Numbered from the stretch's first letter, positions 37,706 through 51,642 are shown. The stretch: DNA of 64,000 bases from Malurus cyaneus samueli (GCA_009741485.1 CM019228.1:10864696-10928695); one strand, 5' to 3'. The notes: a model not told the origin generated them from the sequence alone. Numbers and translations: made by a program.

Positions 37706-40700
37706 ATTAATTGTTGTCTTTAGTCTTAAAACCTTGATGATAACAGCAGAGCATTTAAGCCCTTACTCTGTGATTACAATGCCCTGTTTTGTGGATGAAC
37801 AGAGCATGCCAGCTGAAGTTTTCCAGAATCAAAGGAAGAATTAAGCAGGAGAAAAACACAGTTGCCAGGCCGAATGATACTCTCCTGTTCCGTCCTCGTG
37901 CCTCTTCTCAGACAATGCTGCTGGGCCCTGGAGGTTCACATGAAAAGGTGATGCATCTCTGGTTATACAGATTATCACTGTCTCCTCCACCCTGACGCCC
38001 GACACATCCGTGCTCTTCCTGCTCTTCCACCAGTGTATTTATTGTGCTCTTTGGCCAAGGCTTTTAAGGGTCTCTGGAAACCATGATCTTTGTTAACTGT
38101 GATACCCTTGACTGTGCGTGTAAGAATGACTGGTTTATACAGTGGTTTGAATTTAGCTTATTTTTGCTTGAGTAACTAAGGTGTAACCTATGCAGGCACT
38201 GGAGAGCAGTGACTGGGGCTCTGACCAGTGCAATGCGTCAGAAATGTCTGTGTTTGGAAGTCAGAACACGCATCATGGTCATCTTCTGCCTTTTCAGTCA
38301 ATCCAGATCAATAGTAACTTCACAAAACTTAAGGGTTTTTTTTCAGTTAAATCATTAACAAGGTGTTGATACTTGAGATGATCCTGTATAGGAGGAAAAC
38401 TTAAGAAGAACATCAGCCACTCAGCTGCTGCAAAGGAGAAGCCTACAAAGCTTGTGTTGGTTCCCTGGACTCTGTAGGTATGGTGACAGCCTCATGTTTG
38501 TCTTCTCTGGAGTACAGATTTCCATGTGATGTTAATAAACATTCATAGCCAACTCTGCATAGTGTCTTATCATCAAATAGTCACATTTGGCGAGTTTATT
38601 TTGCAAAAACCAGTTGCGCAAGAATAGATGAGGTACATAGAGTAGGCTTGGTAATCCTGTTTCAGGCTAAAGAGCAAAAAATCAAAGGTAACAAGAAGTA
38701 AGCAGTAACTCAGGGTGGGTTTGTCTTACCTGCATTCAGGCTTTCACTCGTGCAAATCTGAAGTAGATCAGTTACTTCAGTCCAACAACAGGCTGCATAA
38801 GCCTCCATTTTTCAGTGCAAGCTGGGATCAGCTGGGTTCATCAGTTTGTCATTGACTTAAAAGGTTTTATTTCTAAACCAGTGTGATGACAAACACCCTT
38901 TAAAACATACCCAGAAGTGTGTCTGTTGGAGCTTATGCCAGTAGCAAATACACCTAAATACGCCAAATAAAATGCAGCCACAACACAACACAGTTCCTTG
39001 TCATTTTTACACGATTTTCCATAGTGTGAACTATGCACAGATGAAAGCTCCTGAAGTCCACACTCATCAGCAGAGTTGGCTCACCTTGGAGCAACTGTTC
39101 TGATTTCTGTTCCCCACATTGTTCCCTCTGCCTTTTTTTTTTAAGAGGACAGGTCAGCTGCTCCTGCAGCAGCTGTTGCACCCACCAGTCACAGCTCAGC
39201 GGGGAAAGGTAAAGCAGTTCCAATTTCAGGAACCCTCCATCCCCTGAGCTGCAAACCGGCAGTCGCTGTGCTAACAGCTGAGCCCTGCTGCAGCACAGCC
39301 GCATGTCCGGGCAGGACAGGCCGGCAGCAGGGAAACAAACCATCACAGCTGTCCCAGAGGGAGCCTCTTGCTCTGAAATGCAAGCCCTAAGAGCTTGCAG
39401 AGAGCCACTGTGGCACCGATGAGTGTGACTCATTAACACAGACTGTTGTGTGCCCACCCTGAGTCAGGCTCCAGCTGACCACCCTCCCCGGGAGCAGCCT
39501 GGGAGCCCAGCACCCATCACCGTGACTCGGCCCATCTGCCTCTGCTCCGTGCTGTGACAGTGCTCACCGGGGAGCAGCAGCCCCTCGGTGCAGCCTCACC
39601 TGCGAAAACATCCATCCCACTGCTTCCGAGGCAGGCGGGGGAGTGAGAGGAGATGGGGAATAAATGCAGTGCTCCCCTCAGTTAACCTTCCTAGCACCTG
39701 CTTGCTTCATTCCAGGCATTTTGTAACCAGAACCCTCCCTGCACAAGTTATTAGTTCAACCCGCCGCTGGCACAGCAGACAATTGGGATCAGAGCTAAAT
39801 CTGGGGTATCCGCAGGGAACTGGCTCCTGCTTTGTATGTCCTGGCCGGTCCAACAAGGGCAGCTGAAAGTCAGTGCCGAGAAATCCGTCATTTGCGTTTG
39901 GTCTAGAAATTTATCACTAAAGCACAAGTAGAAGTATGGATCCCAAGGGACTCTTAATCCTCCTCCACTGCACTGGTTCCCGGTCTGTGCCATCCAGTGA
40001 TACCGCTCCAGACCCTGGGGCGGCAGCAGCTCTCGCAGGGCTGTCAGAGGGCAGCAGGGGTAGGAGACCACTGCTGGATGTGCTGCTTTGCCTTCCCCCA
40101 GCTGTCCTTGCACCCAAAATCCAACTGACTTGGGGAAAGTGGCGAGTCCAAGGAGAGGATGCTGTTTTGTACAGACAGAAGGGACTGACATAAGTGACAA
40201 CAGGAGCTGGTTTGAAACTGCTGGCACTTGACTTCTGTTCAGCCCACCACCATTCAACAGCCAAGCTGTAGACCCCCAGGGATGCTCCTGACAGAAGTGA
40301 CAAATCCAGCTAGGCTTTATAGTGCACTGTTGCTATTCTTGTCATAAAAAAATACAAAAATCAAAGTTGCCCATTTTTCTTTACTGGGAAGTAATGACCC
40401 CCTGTATTTCTAGACTCAATTTCCACTGTTTTTTAATGTATTCTGTTACTTTACTACTTTGATCTGGATTATGTGGTAATTCAGGGGCTCTCGTGGGGAC
40501 TTCTACCTGCTCAATCCATTTGTTATGCTAGACCATCTCTTTTTTCTCCCTCTTCTTGTGATCAGTGATACAATTAATCCACTGACCTTGAAGAGAAGCA
40601 GCTTTTCTCTTTCCAGGTATCGCAGCTGGTGCTCTGGCTCCGAGTCTGCACTGACGACAGATACACAGTTCTGGGCTGGATTCCTGCTGAGCATCAGCCT

Positions 40701-43700
40701 CATGCTCTGCACAGCACAAAGGAAACGTAATTCATCAGGCTTGGCCTTCCTCGTGTAAGGAAGAGCCATATCCCACAAAGATCGAACACCTCCCGCTGTG
40801 ACTGACTACCTGGAATAGCTGTGCCTACTCGGCACTTTGGAGAACTAGATCTAAAATTAACAAAGATAATTTCCCTGCAAGAAATAGCACCTTGGCCTGG
40901 ACACGGGACACATCAGCAGGAGTCTGAAACAGGCTAAAATTAACTCAGGTCTGGGATATTGCTGAATGCGCTAACGCAGGTCTGACCACCACATGCAGGA
41001 TAAGCAGCACCAGTGGCAATCTCTGTATCCAAAATATAGGATGTACCTCAGTAGTTACAAAAAAGTTACTCGCAGTACTCAGTAGCAGCTCCTGCCTGTG
41101 AGGCTGAGTGATTCACCTTCACCATCACTAGTGACCATCTGATTGAGGCAGAGGCAGGTGATCAGATGGAAAAAGCTCTCCAGCCAGTGCTGGACTTCTA
41201 GCCAGGCTTTGTCTGTACAGGAGGGGAAGCCCAGAGACCTCCACAGTGATTGTGGGAATCAGTGAATTTAAATAGACAAAAAATAAAGACACATTGGAGA
41301 GCAGCCTAGGAACAGAAAGTGTGCACAGTCCTTGACAGGGCAGTAAAGATGTGGGATTTGCATCCATCAGCTGTGCAGGGCTCACGCCTCCCTCACTGCA
41401 GTGTCCTGATTTCAGCCCACGCTGCAGTCCTGCAGCCCCATGGCAGCACCGCATTGGAACAGCTGTGGAAAATGGAGGGGAATGGAGATGAAGTACCTGG
41501 AGAAGGACGGGCTGATTTAACACCCCTCCCTGCTGCCAAATGCTCCATGGGCTCTGCAGTCATCACCCAAAATAGAGCCACAGTCTGTGTCTCCTCCAAG
41601 AGACAGTCCCTGCTAGAAACATGTCAGGGCCTCGTTTGGGGCAGCGATTTACTGCAGGAGCCACCTCGGGAGATGCCAGCACCACACCCCACCGTATCTG
41701 GCCCTTTTCCTTCTCCCCCACCGTTCAAGTTGCCTGTTGATGCTTGTTACAGCCTGGGAACAGGAGACACAGGGCTCAACCCAGCAAGGAATGTAGGCAG
41801 GGTTTGGGCAGGAGGGAGGAAAGATCCTGCATTAACCTCACAAATCTACCACATGTGGCTGTCACCCTCTGCCCAAGACACAAGGGGTCCCATCCTGGCA
41901 GCAGCCAAGGGGCTCCAAGGCAGCCCCTGCAGCAGCCTCATCTCTCTGGGACCAGACACACTGCCCAGGAGCTGCTGCTCTTCCAAAGCAGGGACACATC
42001 CTCCCCCCGGCACAGCAGCTTGTCCCAGGTAACCACCTCCTCCTCCCCTTGTTTTGCTGCCAGGTCCCTCCTAAAACGTGAGCTGCTTCAGTCCCAACTT
42101 GCCCAACACTTGGCTTCTGTCAGCACCTGAGCGAGTCATGCAAAACCCTCACTCCAGACACAGCACGACAGCCCCAGAGCTTCACCCCTTGTGCACTGTA
42201 ACCACAAAGCAACAGTGTGGACTGTTTCTCAGCTTTCTGTTCTCCACACTGCCCTGGGATGCCCTCGCTGCAGCTTCCAGGCCCCAGAACCTTTACAGCA
42301 ACCCCCCTGCAGGCTGCCCCAGCTGTCCCCTCGCAGGTCACACGCAGTCACTGGGTGGCACTGTGCCCCTGCCTGTGCGTGCCCGGCTCCAGCCTCCTCC
42401 TCTGCTCGGGGGCTGCCCGGAGGAACTCCTGGCTGGCCAAGGGGCAAAGGCTCTCCTTGCCCAAGTGCACCCACACGTGGCACCGACAGATGCCTGGGGA
42501 CCCCGGGAGCCCACAGGGTTGTGACCCCAACGACCAAAGACAGGCTCCCGTTGCCTCCCTGCCAGACTCTCTCTCTCCTCATTGTGGTTATGCTTTCATT
42601 ACTGTGGCAAAAGGAGATCAACTGCATCCTTACAATACACCCCTCCATAAAACTAATAGGCCAGGCAATTGGGACAGGCCTGTGAAGTACTTTATAGTCT
42701 GGACTCGAGGAGTTCGTGCCACAGCTCACAAGCTGTCCCAGCTCTACATCCCAGGAATCACGGCATTATTTCTCCCTACAATCCCCATTTTCAGCCTGGG
42801 AGCAGCATAAGGTCGAGCATGGTGCCCCCACACCTGCTTTTGTTTGTCTCCTGCCACCCAGATCCCCACCCAACTCCAGCAGCACACGGCTTTTAGGAGC
42901 ATCCCTAAGAATCAGGGTTTACTCTTTCCAGGGCACCATGACACAGCTGTGCCCTGATTCCAGGAGCTTTGATACCATCAGCACGTGTCAAGGGTCAGGA
43001 GGCTGGATCTACCATTGGGCCAGGCAGAGGCCAGGGAGGTCCTTTGTCAATGCTTTGCCATTTGCTTCATTTGCAGTTGAAAGCCACAGGAGCATCACAG
43101 AGGAGCATCAGCCCTTCTGACACTGTGATGGCAAAATCTGCTCAGCTCTGTAGAAGACCCTTCCCTCTACAGTGACACCCCCTGTTTGCTGGGGAAGCTG
43201 AGGGGACACATTTGGTGTAACACAGAGCCCCATTGCAGAGGATACCTGGTGAGGGCTGAGGAACTGTTTTGCCTCGCTGGGACCCGGCCAGTCTCAGTGG
43301 CACTCCCATAGCAGGGAGCTGGGCTCTGGCTCCAGCAGAGGCTTGGGTGGATGACCCTGGGGACAGCAATAACCAAACACAGCAGCCGCTGCCACCTTCC
43401 CTCTTCCTGCTGTGTAAAAACTGCCCGAGAAAAGCCTCCTTTAATCGCTCTCCCTACATTAGACCTTCCAGGGGAAATTAGCACAAATGCAACATCAGTG
43501 GCACCAAGGGAACAGACCCTGAATGACTTGGAGGGAGGTTAATTAGTTTGTTAAAATCCTCCTCTCTTTAGTTGCCACCTAAAGCTCCAAGCCTTGACAA
43601 ACAGTTGGGAAAAAGGGTCTCGCAGAAAATCAATGCTCTGTAGAGGTAACAGCTAAAGATCCTCCAAGGAGCATACTGTTGGGAAATAAAGTGGAGGAGA

Positions 43701-44563
43701 CTATTTCTCCACCATTGGAGTAGAAGACGAATGCTAGATGGGAAAGCAAAATGTTTCCAGGTCTCCAGAAAAGTCAAAAGGGAGACAAAAAGCCCATTTC
43801 TCCTTCTGTGGTTTACTGTCTTTAATCTCTCTGCCTCAGTGTCCCCACCTACTCTGCTGCAGAGGTGCTGAAAAGCTGAACTGGCTTTAGCTGAACTGAT
43901 GCAGGATCCCCAGATACCAAGTGCCAGAGATGTGTGAAGTGTTACTGCCTATCCCTTCGGAGGATGATCCCCTCAGTGCCAGAGCTGCTGACAAACAGCT
44001 GCCCACAGCCAGAAACACCAGCCAGGGAACACGAGTGTGCTAGGGACAGGAAGAAAGCCCCACAGCTCCTTACAGTTTCCCCCCCTTAGATCATTTTAAC
44101 AGACAACTGTATTGACCCCAGAAAATTTTGTACAACTCCCAGCATATCATAGCTGCCCTGAGCACGGTGGCACTGGGAACCTGTCACAGAGTTGGTGAGT
44201 GCCCACAGCGAGATGTGGCCCTGCCAGCACTTCTGCTACTTCCACTGCCACTGTAGGGTTGTGGTGGGAGGGCTAAAGCACAATGCAGCTCAGTGATTGC
44301 CACAGGCAGCACTTTGGGACTAAAATTCTTTTGAGTACCTGGTTTACAGCTGGGATTAACTCCATTCAGTCGCCATGCCTGAGCTCTGCACTGCCCCATG
44401 GGGGACAGAAGCCAGACAGTTCCAGCTCCAGAACCAAGTCTCATTTAATCTAAGGACATAACTTTTTCTAGACACATGATGAACAGTATGCTCTGCCTTC
44501 TGTACTGCCCACTGATGCTTGTATTTTAAAAGCCACTACATCATCTCTTTCTGCCCAGCTGTC

Positions 44564-44587
44564 AAAAAAAAAAAAAAAAAAAAAAAA
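44564..44587. repeat. A24 homopolymer
   Basis: Twenty-four consecutive A follow CAGCTGTC. I see no CR1 or SINE body immediately upstream, so this may be plain simple sequence or the tail of an unrecognised retrocopy. Confidence 0.9.
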
Positions 44588-47500
44588 CACCAACAGACAA
44601 TATCCTGTGTACTGCTGGGATGTCTTTGTCAGAGGCTGTGAACTCATCTGCATCCAGCACCAGGATGGACTGAACAAACTGAAGCAGTATTTTATTGCTG
44701 AAGCATAAAACACGGGAATAAACAAGCACCAAAGTGCTACTGATCATTAAAACCAGATGGGAGCCCATTTACTGCCTCCAGCAGCGAGGTGCCATGGCTG
44801 CTCCACTGGGGCCCCCTTGAAATAGGAAACCTAGCGCACCATCTGGGAGGTGCTGGATGGCAGTGGCTACAGGCAGCCCCCGCAATTCCAGCTGCAATTC
44901 CCCCTGCACTGTCCTCTTATCAACACCCCAGGGATAACCAGACAGAGCTCTTAGTCCTGGCTACAGAAATACAGTCACCCTTCTAAGGTTGTGCTTACAT
45001 GAAAATGCCCTGGTCGGGACAAGCAGCCCATCCGGGGCCAGTCCCATTGGGCAGAGGAGGTGGGATGGGGAGAATCACTGGCTAAATTGTCCAAGCACAG
45101 ACCAGAGTCTCTGATATTTCAGTAGTATTTGTTCAAATGCACATCAGAGAATAATCAAGTGTTCTGGTCATTCCTGTGCAATTCAGCTCCCAGGTGGTGG
45201 GTCTGACCTTCTTCCTTACCAACTAATGCTGTCTGGCATAGGAAGTGAAGTACCATGGTGGGAAGAAGCCGGGGGCTATTTCCTCTCCTTCCTAATCAAC
45301 ACACCCACCACAGATAAATGCCCAACAAAAACATTCCCAGTCTGAAGCACTGGAAACTGGCCTCCAGGAACAGCTCCATCCTGAGTACCCCCAGCTGCAA
45401 GCTGAGCTCAACCCCCTCCCTAGACTGAAGCTTTGCACCTTTGTCTCCAAGTCCCATCTTCCCGTGGCAGGGAGCCCTCTCAGCAGTCAAAACCAGAGCA
45501 CGGCATGGGGCCAGGGATGGATTCCTGGGCAGCCCGAGAGGAGATGCAAATGGAGCGGGAGACTGCTGGAGAAGGAGAGACAGACAGATGCTTTTACACT
45601 TCAAAGGGAACAGGGCCCTGTGAGGCTTTCAGGAATACGCACAAATCGATAGACTCCTTTCAAACACCGAGCACATTTGCTCAAGTGTGAGGCAATTATT
45701 CCCTGAGGATGGAGGCAGGACAGGGCCATTAACAGCCATACGGGCAGGATGAGGAACATGCGGTGGGCCGCCAGCGCAGCCTGTGGAGCAGAACACCGCT
45801 GTCCTGGCCGAGCTTTCTCATCCAGGATTTACAAAATGCCCTTGTGTCCCCAGGGGCTCTACAGGGAGCACATTAGTGCCATTCAGCCTATGTCAGTGCA
45901 ATGCTCAGCACATCCCTTTGGTAAACAGCAGGTTTGATCACATCCCCTCCACTGCTCTCGTTCACTGCCTTTATCCCTGGAGGGCTGACTTACGCTTACT
46001 GAAGCAATACCCATTTCCCCCTCACCCGAATGCTGCTGGGCGGTGCCTGAGCTGCTCTGGAGAGTTGTGTCTCCACGGAGCCCCTCTAGACGGCAAAGCA
46101 GAGCCCAAACCAGCTTGTGGGCGAGCCGGGGCTGGCTACTCAGCACGAACAGAGCCAGCATGGGACAGACCCCGCGGTGCGACAGGAATCACGCCTGACT
46201 CATCCCTGTCTACTCTGCACCGGCACTTCTACGCAGATTACCTTTAATGCACTGCCTCCCAGCAAGGATGTTACAGAGACCGCAGGTGCTGGTGCTTTGC
46301 GACCCCACAGATGGGAGCTGGAGTGACAGTGCCAGCACGCAGGAAATCACTCCTGTGAACAGCTGCTGTTTTACATGTACAGTCTTATTTGTACAACGAC
46401 AGGCAGAGATACTGAAAGTGAGCAGTGCTTTATGCCTGGTGCATGACTGATGGGAGCGCCCATCCTGTATCACTGGCTGCCCACTCTGCTTTATGGAGGC
46501 ACATAATTTACCCTCTTCAGTAAAAACAGAGGAGGAAGAAATAAAAATCTCAGCATGTCCCCAAAGAACTCTAGGAGATGAAAATTAAATCCATCCATTA
46601 CACTCACCAAGCAGGGTGCTGTCTGGGCAGGAACACTGTAGTTGTACACCTGCACGTTCAAAGAAAACGAATTAAGAGTATTAGAGAAGTGTCAGAGGCA
46701 ATCCAGCACCCCACGGCAAAGCACTTCAGGTCATAAAACAAACTCACACGACTTGGAAAAACAAAAAAAGGATAACACTAAATTAAGCTGAACAGCAACA
46801 CTGCACAGCACAGCTGCAGCACCTCTTCCCAACCCTGAATCAAAGGTTTGCTTTACTCTCACTTAAAATTTTGTCTGACACTACTGCTCAGGCCCAGATC
46901 TCAAGAATGCTTCAGGGTTTGTTCTGGGACGTGCACACTGTGGGCTGTGGGGGAGAAATACCTTTCCGACTTCCCTTTCCATGTCCTGTAAGCCTCCTCC
47001 TGTGTTCCTCCTGCTGTGATGTCGAGAAAGCACATTTAGACCTCACTACAGCTCTGCAAGGCAGGACAGAAAAAGCAGCTTACCTGGAGGAGTGGGGAGC
47101 CAGACCAGCAGCACAGGGCTGGGAGCAGAGCCCAAGGGCCAGGCAGGAACAGGCCTTCCTCCCTCACAGCCACAAACACCACAGCACAGCCATGTCTCTG
47201 AGCACGGCTGTGCCCAGGACAACCGAGAGATACAGGACAGGCCATCCCCACCGCTGGCCCTGCACAGTTTTACCCCTCTCTCTTTGCTCTTGGCCACTCA
47301 CTGAGCACCTGGAGGCTGAGGGCAGGCAGGCAGGTCAGTGGAGACACCTGCACTGCACATGTGGCCGCTGATGAGAGGGACATGGCTGGAGCCGGTCCGG
47401 CCCCTCACGGCGGGTGACCAGCGCTGGGTGTTGTGACCAGCCAAATGCTGCCTGCCCCCTGCTAAGAGGCTCCGCATGGATCCCAACCGGGGACTCGGGA

Positions 47501-47699
47501 ATTAAATGGCTTTTAAGCTCCGCAATAAAAACCCATTTGACTTGAAGAATGTTGTTTTTCTTGGGAGGGCATTTGCGCTGCTTGCTTGGATTGCCTTAAC
47601 GTGACCCGCTACTCAGGCCAAGGAAATGCACGTTGGAGTCCCACGACAGAGACCTCATCCCTGCTCAGCCAGTGATCAGAGCCCCCCTGGCGTGCTGCT

Positions 47700-47906
47700 T
47701 CGGTCTCTTTCCCCTCAAGGAGCCCCCCGGTCCGGCTCGGAGCCCCGCGGGCCCTGCCCCGCCCCGCCCGCACACGCGTGAGGGCTCGCCCCCACACCGG
47801 GGTCCAGAGCAGCGGAGCTTGCCCAATGCACCATCCATCCATCCATCCATCCATCCATCCCACGAGCCTGGCTTGCACCAGCGCCCCTGCAGCACCTGGA
47901 AATGAG
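47700..47906 (+). promoter_or_regulatory. Orphan CpG-rich patch with a splice donor (possible unannotated first exon)
   Basis: Within otherwise CpG-poor DNA, 47715-47815 is CpG-dense, with GC boxes (CCCCGCCCCGCCCG near 47757-47770) and an ACGCGTGAGG element. It is followed by a (CCAT)n tract and, at 47906, by GAG|GTAAGC, a good plus-strand splice donor. This could be the promoter and first exon of an unannotated, perhaps non-coding, transcript. No downstream exon can be identified from sequence alone. Confidence 0.3.
47831..47860. repeat. (CCAT)n microsatellite
   Basis: Seven perfect CCAT units plus CC, 30 bases. Confidence 0.97.
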
Positions 47907-49868
47907 GTAAGCGCTTAGTGAAACAGTAGAAGCTGCTCCTGCAGAGCCAGGGCAGGCAGCACGCAGAGGGCACACGCTGGGCCAGGCGAGAGGGGACCCT
48001 GCAGCCCTGGGAGCACTCGCCGTGTCTCCGCAGGGCTGTGGGGAAAGGCGGGAGCTTTGCTGCGCCTCAGGGAAACAGGTGCCTCTCCCGAGCCTGCAGC
48101 TGCCTGTGGAAGAACTGCAGCATTGGCAAGAAAGCATTTTTCTGCCGTTCCCATCCGCATTGAAGCAGTGTCAGACGAGGCTTAAGACTGCAAAAACCAG
48201 TAGGAGAAACCAAAATGAATCAAGATCTTTATTTCCCATAGGAAATTTACCTAGATCCCATTTATACTCCATTTGTCCTCCTCCTTATGTAACTCCTCTG
48301 CAGGAGAAGAGCAGAAAACACAGAGAAAATAAACAATTTGCTGCAAGGAATTGGTGCAAGAGCCTGAGTCACATCTAGCAGTGTGAGCAGATAACCTGAG
48401 GCTCACCGAACATGCTGTGGAGAACAATGAATGCTGAGATCAACAGCGTGTCATGCATGTACAAACTGGCCCCAGGTAACATGACTAAAGCAGAGCACGT
48501 TGTGCTTGAGAAAGAAGCACAAAACCTACATTTTGAGTTTATTTTATTAGTCTTAATGGCCTGCCTTCCCCACGTCTCATTTCCTTTTATTGAAGCCGTC
48601 AGAGGCATTACATTATCTCACATGCGTGCAAAACCAGCGTTTCAGTCGAGCTCACACAGACTCCTAAATGCCATAGCTGAAGAAAACAAGCCAGTGGGAA
48701 CTGCAAAGGGAGGGGGTGGGAGCAGAGTCCAGAGCACACCTACAGGCAAAATCTCCAAAGGCTTCCCAAACCAGCCAAGCGCAGTTTCTAACCAGAGACA
48801 GCGAGCAGAAAGGTACTTCTCTAGCAAGCTGGATGATTCAGTGAAGAAGGGCAAGCAGCCCTGTTGCAACAGAAGGCTGATGAGTAATTAATGGCTCGTC
48901 CTAGGCACAAAGCTGTCTTTTACCCCAGTGCAGAGCTGTCTGCCAAACTAGCTCTACCGACAGGCCCAGGGGGCAGCAGCACCTGCACTGCTACTCCAAA
49001 GGTTTGGAAATAAGCACATTGCACTGGTATTTTCACAGGCGTTCCCCAGTGCTGCCCAGTTCTCCTCAGTTACTCATACTCACCACAGCATTTCATCCTC
49101 ATTAGCACTGTCACAGGGAAACACATCCCAGCTACAAAGATAAAGAAACAGATCTAAGCAGGTAGCCTGTGGGGGATGTATTCCCTCTCCTGGGGGTATG
49201 CTGCTGGCAGCGATCCTGTGTTGTGCACAAAATACCCCCTCAGGTCCCTGCACGTGGGGCTCAAGGCACTCACTCAACTCTCTATCCGTTCTGCTCATCT
49301 CATTTCCTAGACGTGAAAGACAGTGGTGGCAAAATTAACAACTAATGGTCAGAGACGGCCTTTTACAGCTGACCTACCTTCATGCAGCTGGCATTTGAAC
49401 AGCAGGAAACCACAATATTCTGGTGTTAAAAAAAATCCGCTCCACTTTTTTTTTCCCCAGCCAGATTTCTTTTTTAAGTGAGTTGCTCACATGCAGATGT
49501 GTCATGCACAGCAGGTACAAATCACTACTGGCCAGGGTGCCATCAGAGGGGAGGCTCACAGGGCATTACGTACATGTACTATGGCAAAGTCTGACCTTTA
49601 TTTCAACGCTGCACATCCTCAAATCCTGGAAAGCCCAGGGGAAGTACTCAGCTGCTCTGTACATATCATAATTGTGGTACAAAAGCTGTTAGCAACATAC
49701 AATTTAAATAAGAAAACAGTCATTGCAGTTGAGTCCACAAATTTACAGAGCTACTTTTCACAGTAATTTTAACAATAACAGACATGGCCTTTCCCAGTGT
49801 CCCTGCACAGGGGTCTGGAGGCACTGGGCACAAGTCTACCCAGGTCTGCTCACAGACAACATCTTGCT

Positions 49869-49894
49869 ACACACACACACACACACACACACAC
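49869..49894. repeat. (AC)13 microsatellite
   Basis: Thirteen perfect AC units followed by CTGTGTGCACACAG. Confidence 0.97.
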
Positions 49895-51215
49895 CTGTGT
49901 GCACACAGAGAAAACCATCTGGCACACAGGCTAAATGACACACCTCACTGCCTACTGATGGCTGCAGACCCCACAGCAACTATTAGTGTGACAAGGAAAC
50001 ATTCCCTAAATAACACCTAGGAACATGTCTATCCTCCCTGAGAAGCAAAGAGCCTGTCTCACACAAGTCCCCAATGCCAGGGCCACTTGCACTTGGGCAA
50101 ACAGGGAGGCATCCCCCTTCTAACATGAAGATGGAAAGAATCCTGGCTTGCATGGCAGTGCAGAGGCTGCTCCTGCCCAGCACAGGACCAGAGAGGGGAG
50201 TGTGGAACTTCTCTGATAACTAAACATGGACAGATCCCTACAGACTCCCAAAGAGCAGTGAGTTTCACACAGTCAGAGTAGCGCAGGAACCACGACTATA
50301 AATTATATTCTCCAGCGGTGGCAGAGAACAGGAGAAGGAGTAAGTTCACAGTGGAAAATTTCCTTTCCCTCTAAAGGAAGAGGCTGGAGTAATGCAGCAG
50401 CACTGCTGTTCATGGTCCTGCTTCTGACAACCTTGGAAAGCCCCAGAGGAGCCCCTTGCATTCCATGGACAACCTCCCTCCACCTCCAGAGAACAAAGAG
50501 TGTTTCACTGACCTCGAATCTATGGCCGACAGAGGAGAGATGGGCACAGGGACAGGCAGACACCACACACAGCCTTGCTGCTGCTTCTCCTGCATGGAAC
50601 AAACCCTTCCCTGCCTGCACGACCCACTGCTGTGCTCCAGACATGCCTTGCTTGCATTTTACTCTTGTCTTCTGCTGGAAGAAAGGCAAGACTCTAGCTT
50701 TAGTTTGACTATACTAACTTAGGAAGCTGCTAAAAGGTCACCAGGATTGCTTGCTTTGCTCATCTTAGTAATATTTTCTACAGTTTTTGACCACGTGGAT
50801 GACTTACTGAAAATCCCCAGCCCCTATCTCCTTGCACCAAGTCCCAGGAGGAAGGGATGTTGGAAACTGCCAAATGCTAGGTGCCAACACTGTGACTGTG
50901 AGTTTAACAGCTCTTTAAATACTGTTCTTGCAGATCTGTGGTTTCCTACTCCTGCTGGGAAATAAACCACTAAAAAATACAATGAGCCAGACCCACAGCG
51001 ACATGGCTGGGGCAGCCACCAGTTTAGCCACTGCTTGTGAAATATGGTGAGGGTTGTTGTGCAAGGAGACAAGGAAGTGAAGTGTCCCACGGTACTGCTT
51101 GCAGCAATACCTCTGCCTAGTGTAGGCAAAACTTCCAAAGTCCAACACCCCAGAGCAAATTCAATCTCATTTACAATTTTCTTTCAGTCTTTTCACTGGG
51201 AAGGGTCCTCCCCGT

Positions 51216-51642
51216 TCACCAGCAGGCATAGGGGAACAGAGGGTACTGGCTCCACTCTGCCATGGTGCCGTGGGCATGTCCTGGTGTTCCCTGTGTGTTG
51301 TACTCCGTGGAGAAGGCCGAGTAGCTCATTGCCCTGTACTGGCTGTGGGAAGGCACCACCCACTGCCCGAGGCCCTGCTCGGTGCCATAGGGACTGTACA
51401 TGGGTGCCCGGGCTCCAGCTTTCCCCACAGAGTCCAGAGCCATGTTCACCACTCCTGTGTAGTCCTGGGGGGGAGGCAGAGGTGGGGGCAGTGGGGGCAG
51501 GTTGGTGAAGCCCTCTGGGAGCTGTTTGGAGTCGTGCTCGGGCACCATGGCAAGATCCAAGGCGTGGCACCTTGCCCGGAAATCGCTCAAGGTCGTGGCA
51601 TCGCGGGTGGGAAGCTGCTGGCTGTCCCCAGCTTCATGGAAC
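51216..51642 (-). CDS. TBX6L: T-box gene coding exon 9 (last)
   Basis: The acceptor is TTGGGCTCAG and the TGA stop is at 51218-51216. It encodes residues 311-452, with the proline-rich stretch and the tyrosine/serine-rich transactivation-type end, [10 protein letters not shown] and [14 protein letters not shown], which is the VegT-class signature. Confidence 0.93.

Larger units (their letters stand above)
37706..51215. other. Intergenic region between CRKL and the T-box gene
   Basis: About 13.5 kb without a recognisable gene. From about 39.0 kb the base composition is clearly more GC-rich than the CRKL introns. The open frames (several over 120 codons near 41.3-42.8 kb) overlap one another on both strands, resemble no family I know, and look like chance openings in GC-rich DNA. 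The interval contains a 24-A run, a (CCAT)n tract, a (CA)n tract and a small CpG-rich patch, listed separately. Confidence 0.6.

Noticed and set aside
41319..42810. Cluster of long open frames (up to 237 codons) on both strands
   Set aside because: They overlap in several frames, show no domain or conserved motif, and the sequence is GC-rich, where stop codons are rarer.
43815..43880. MIR-like stretch (TCTCTGCCTCAGTGTCCCC), with similar ones near 19240 and 53800
   Set aside because: The similarity is too short and diverged to separate from chance without a repeat-library search.
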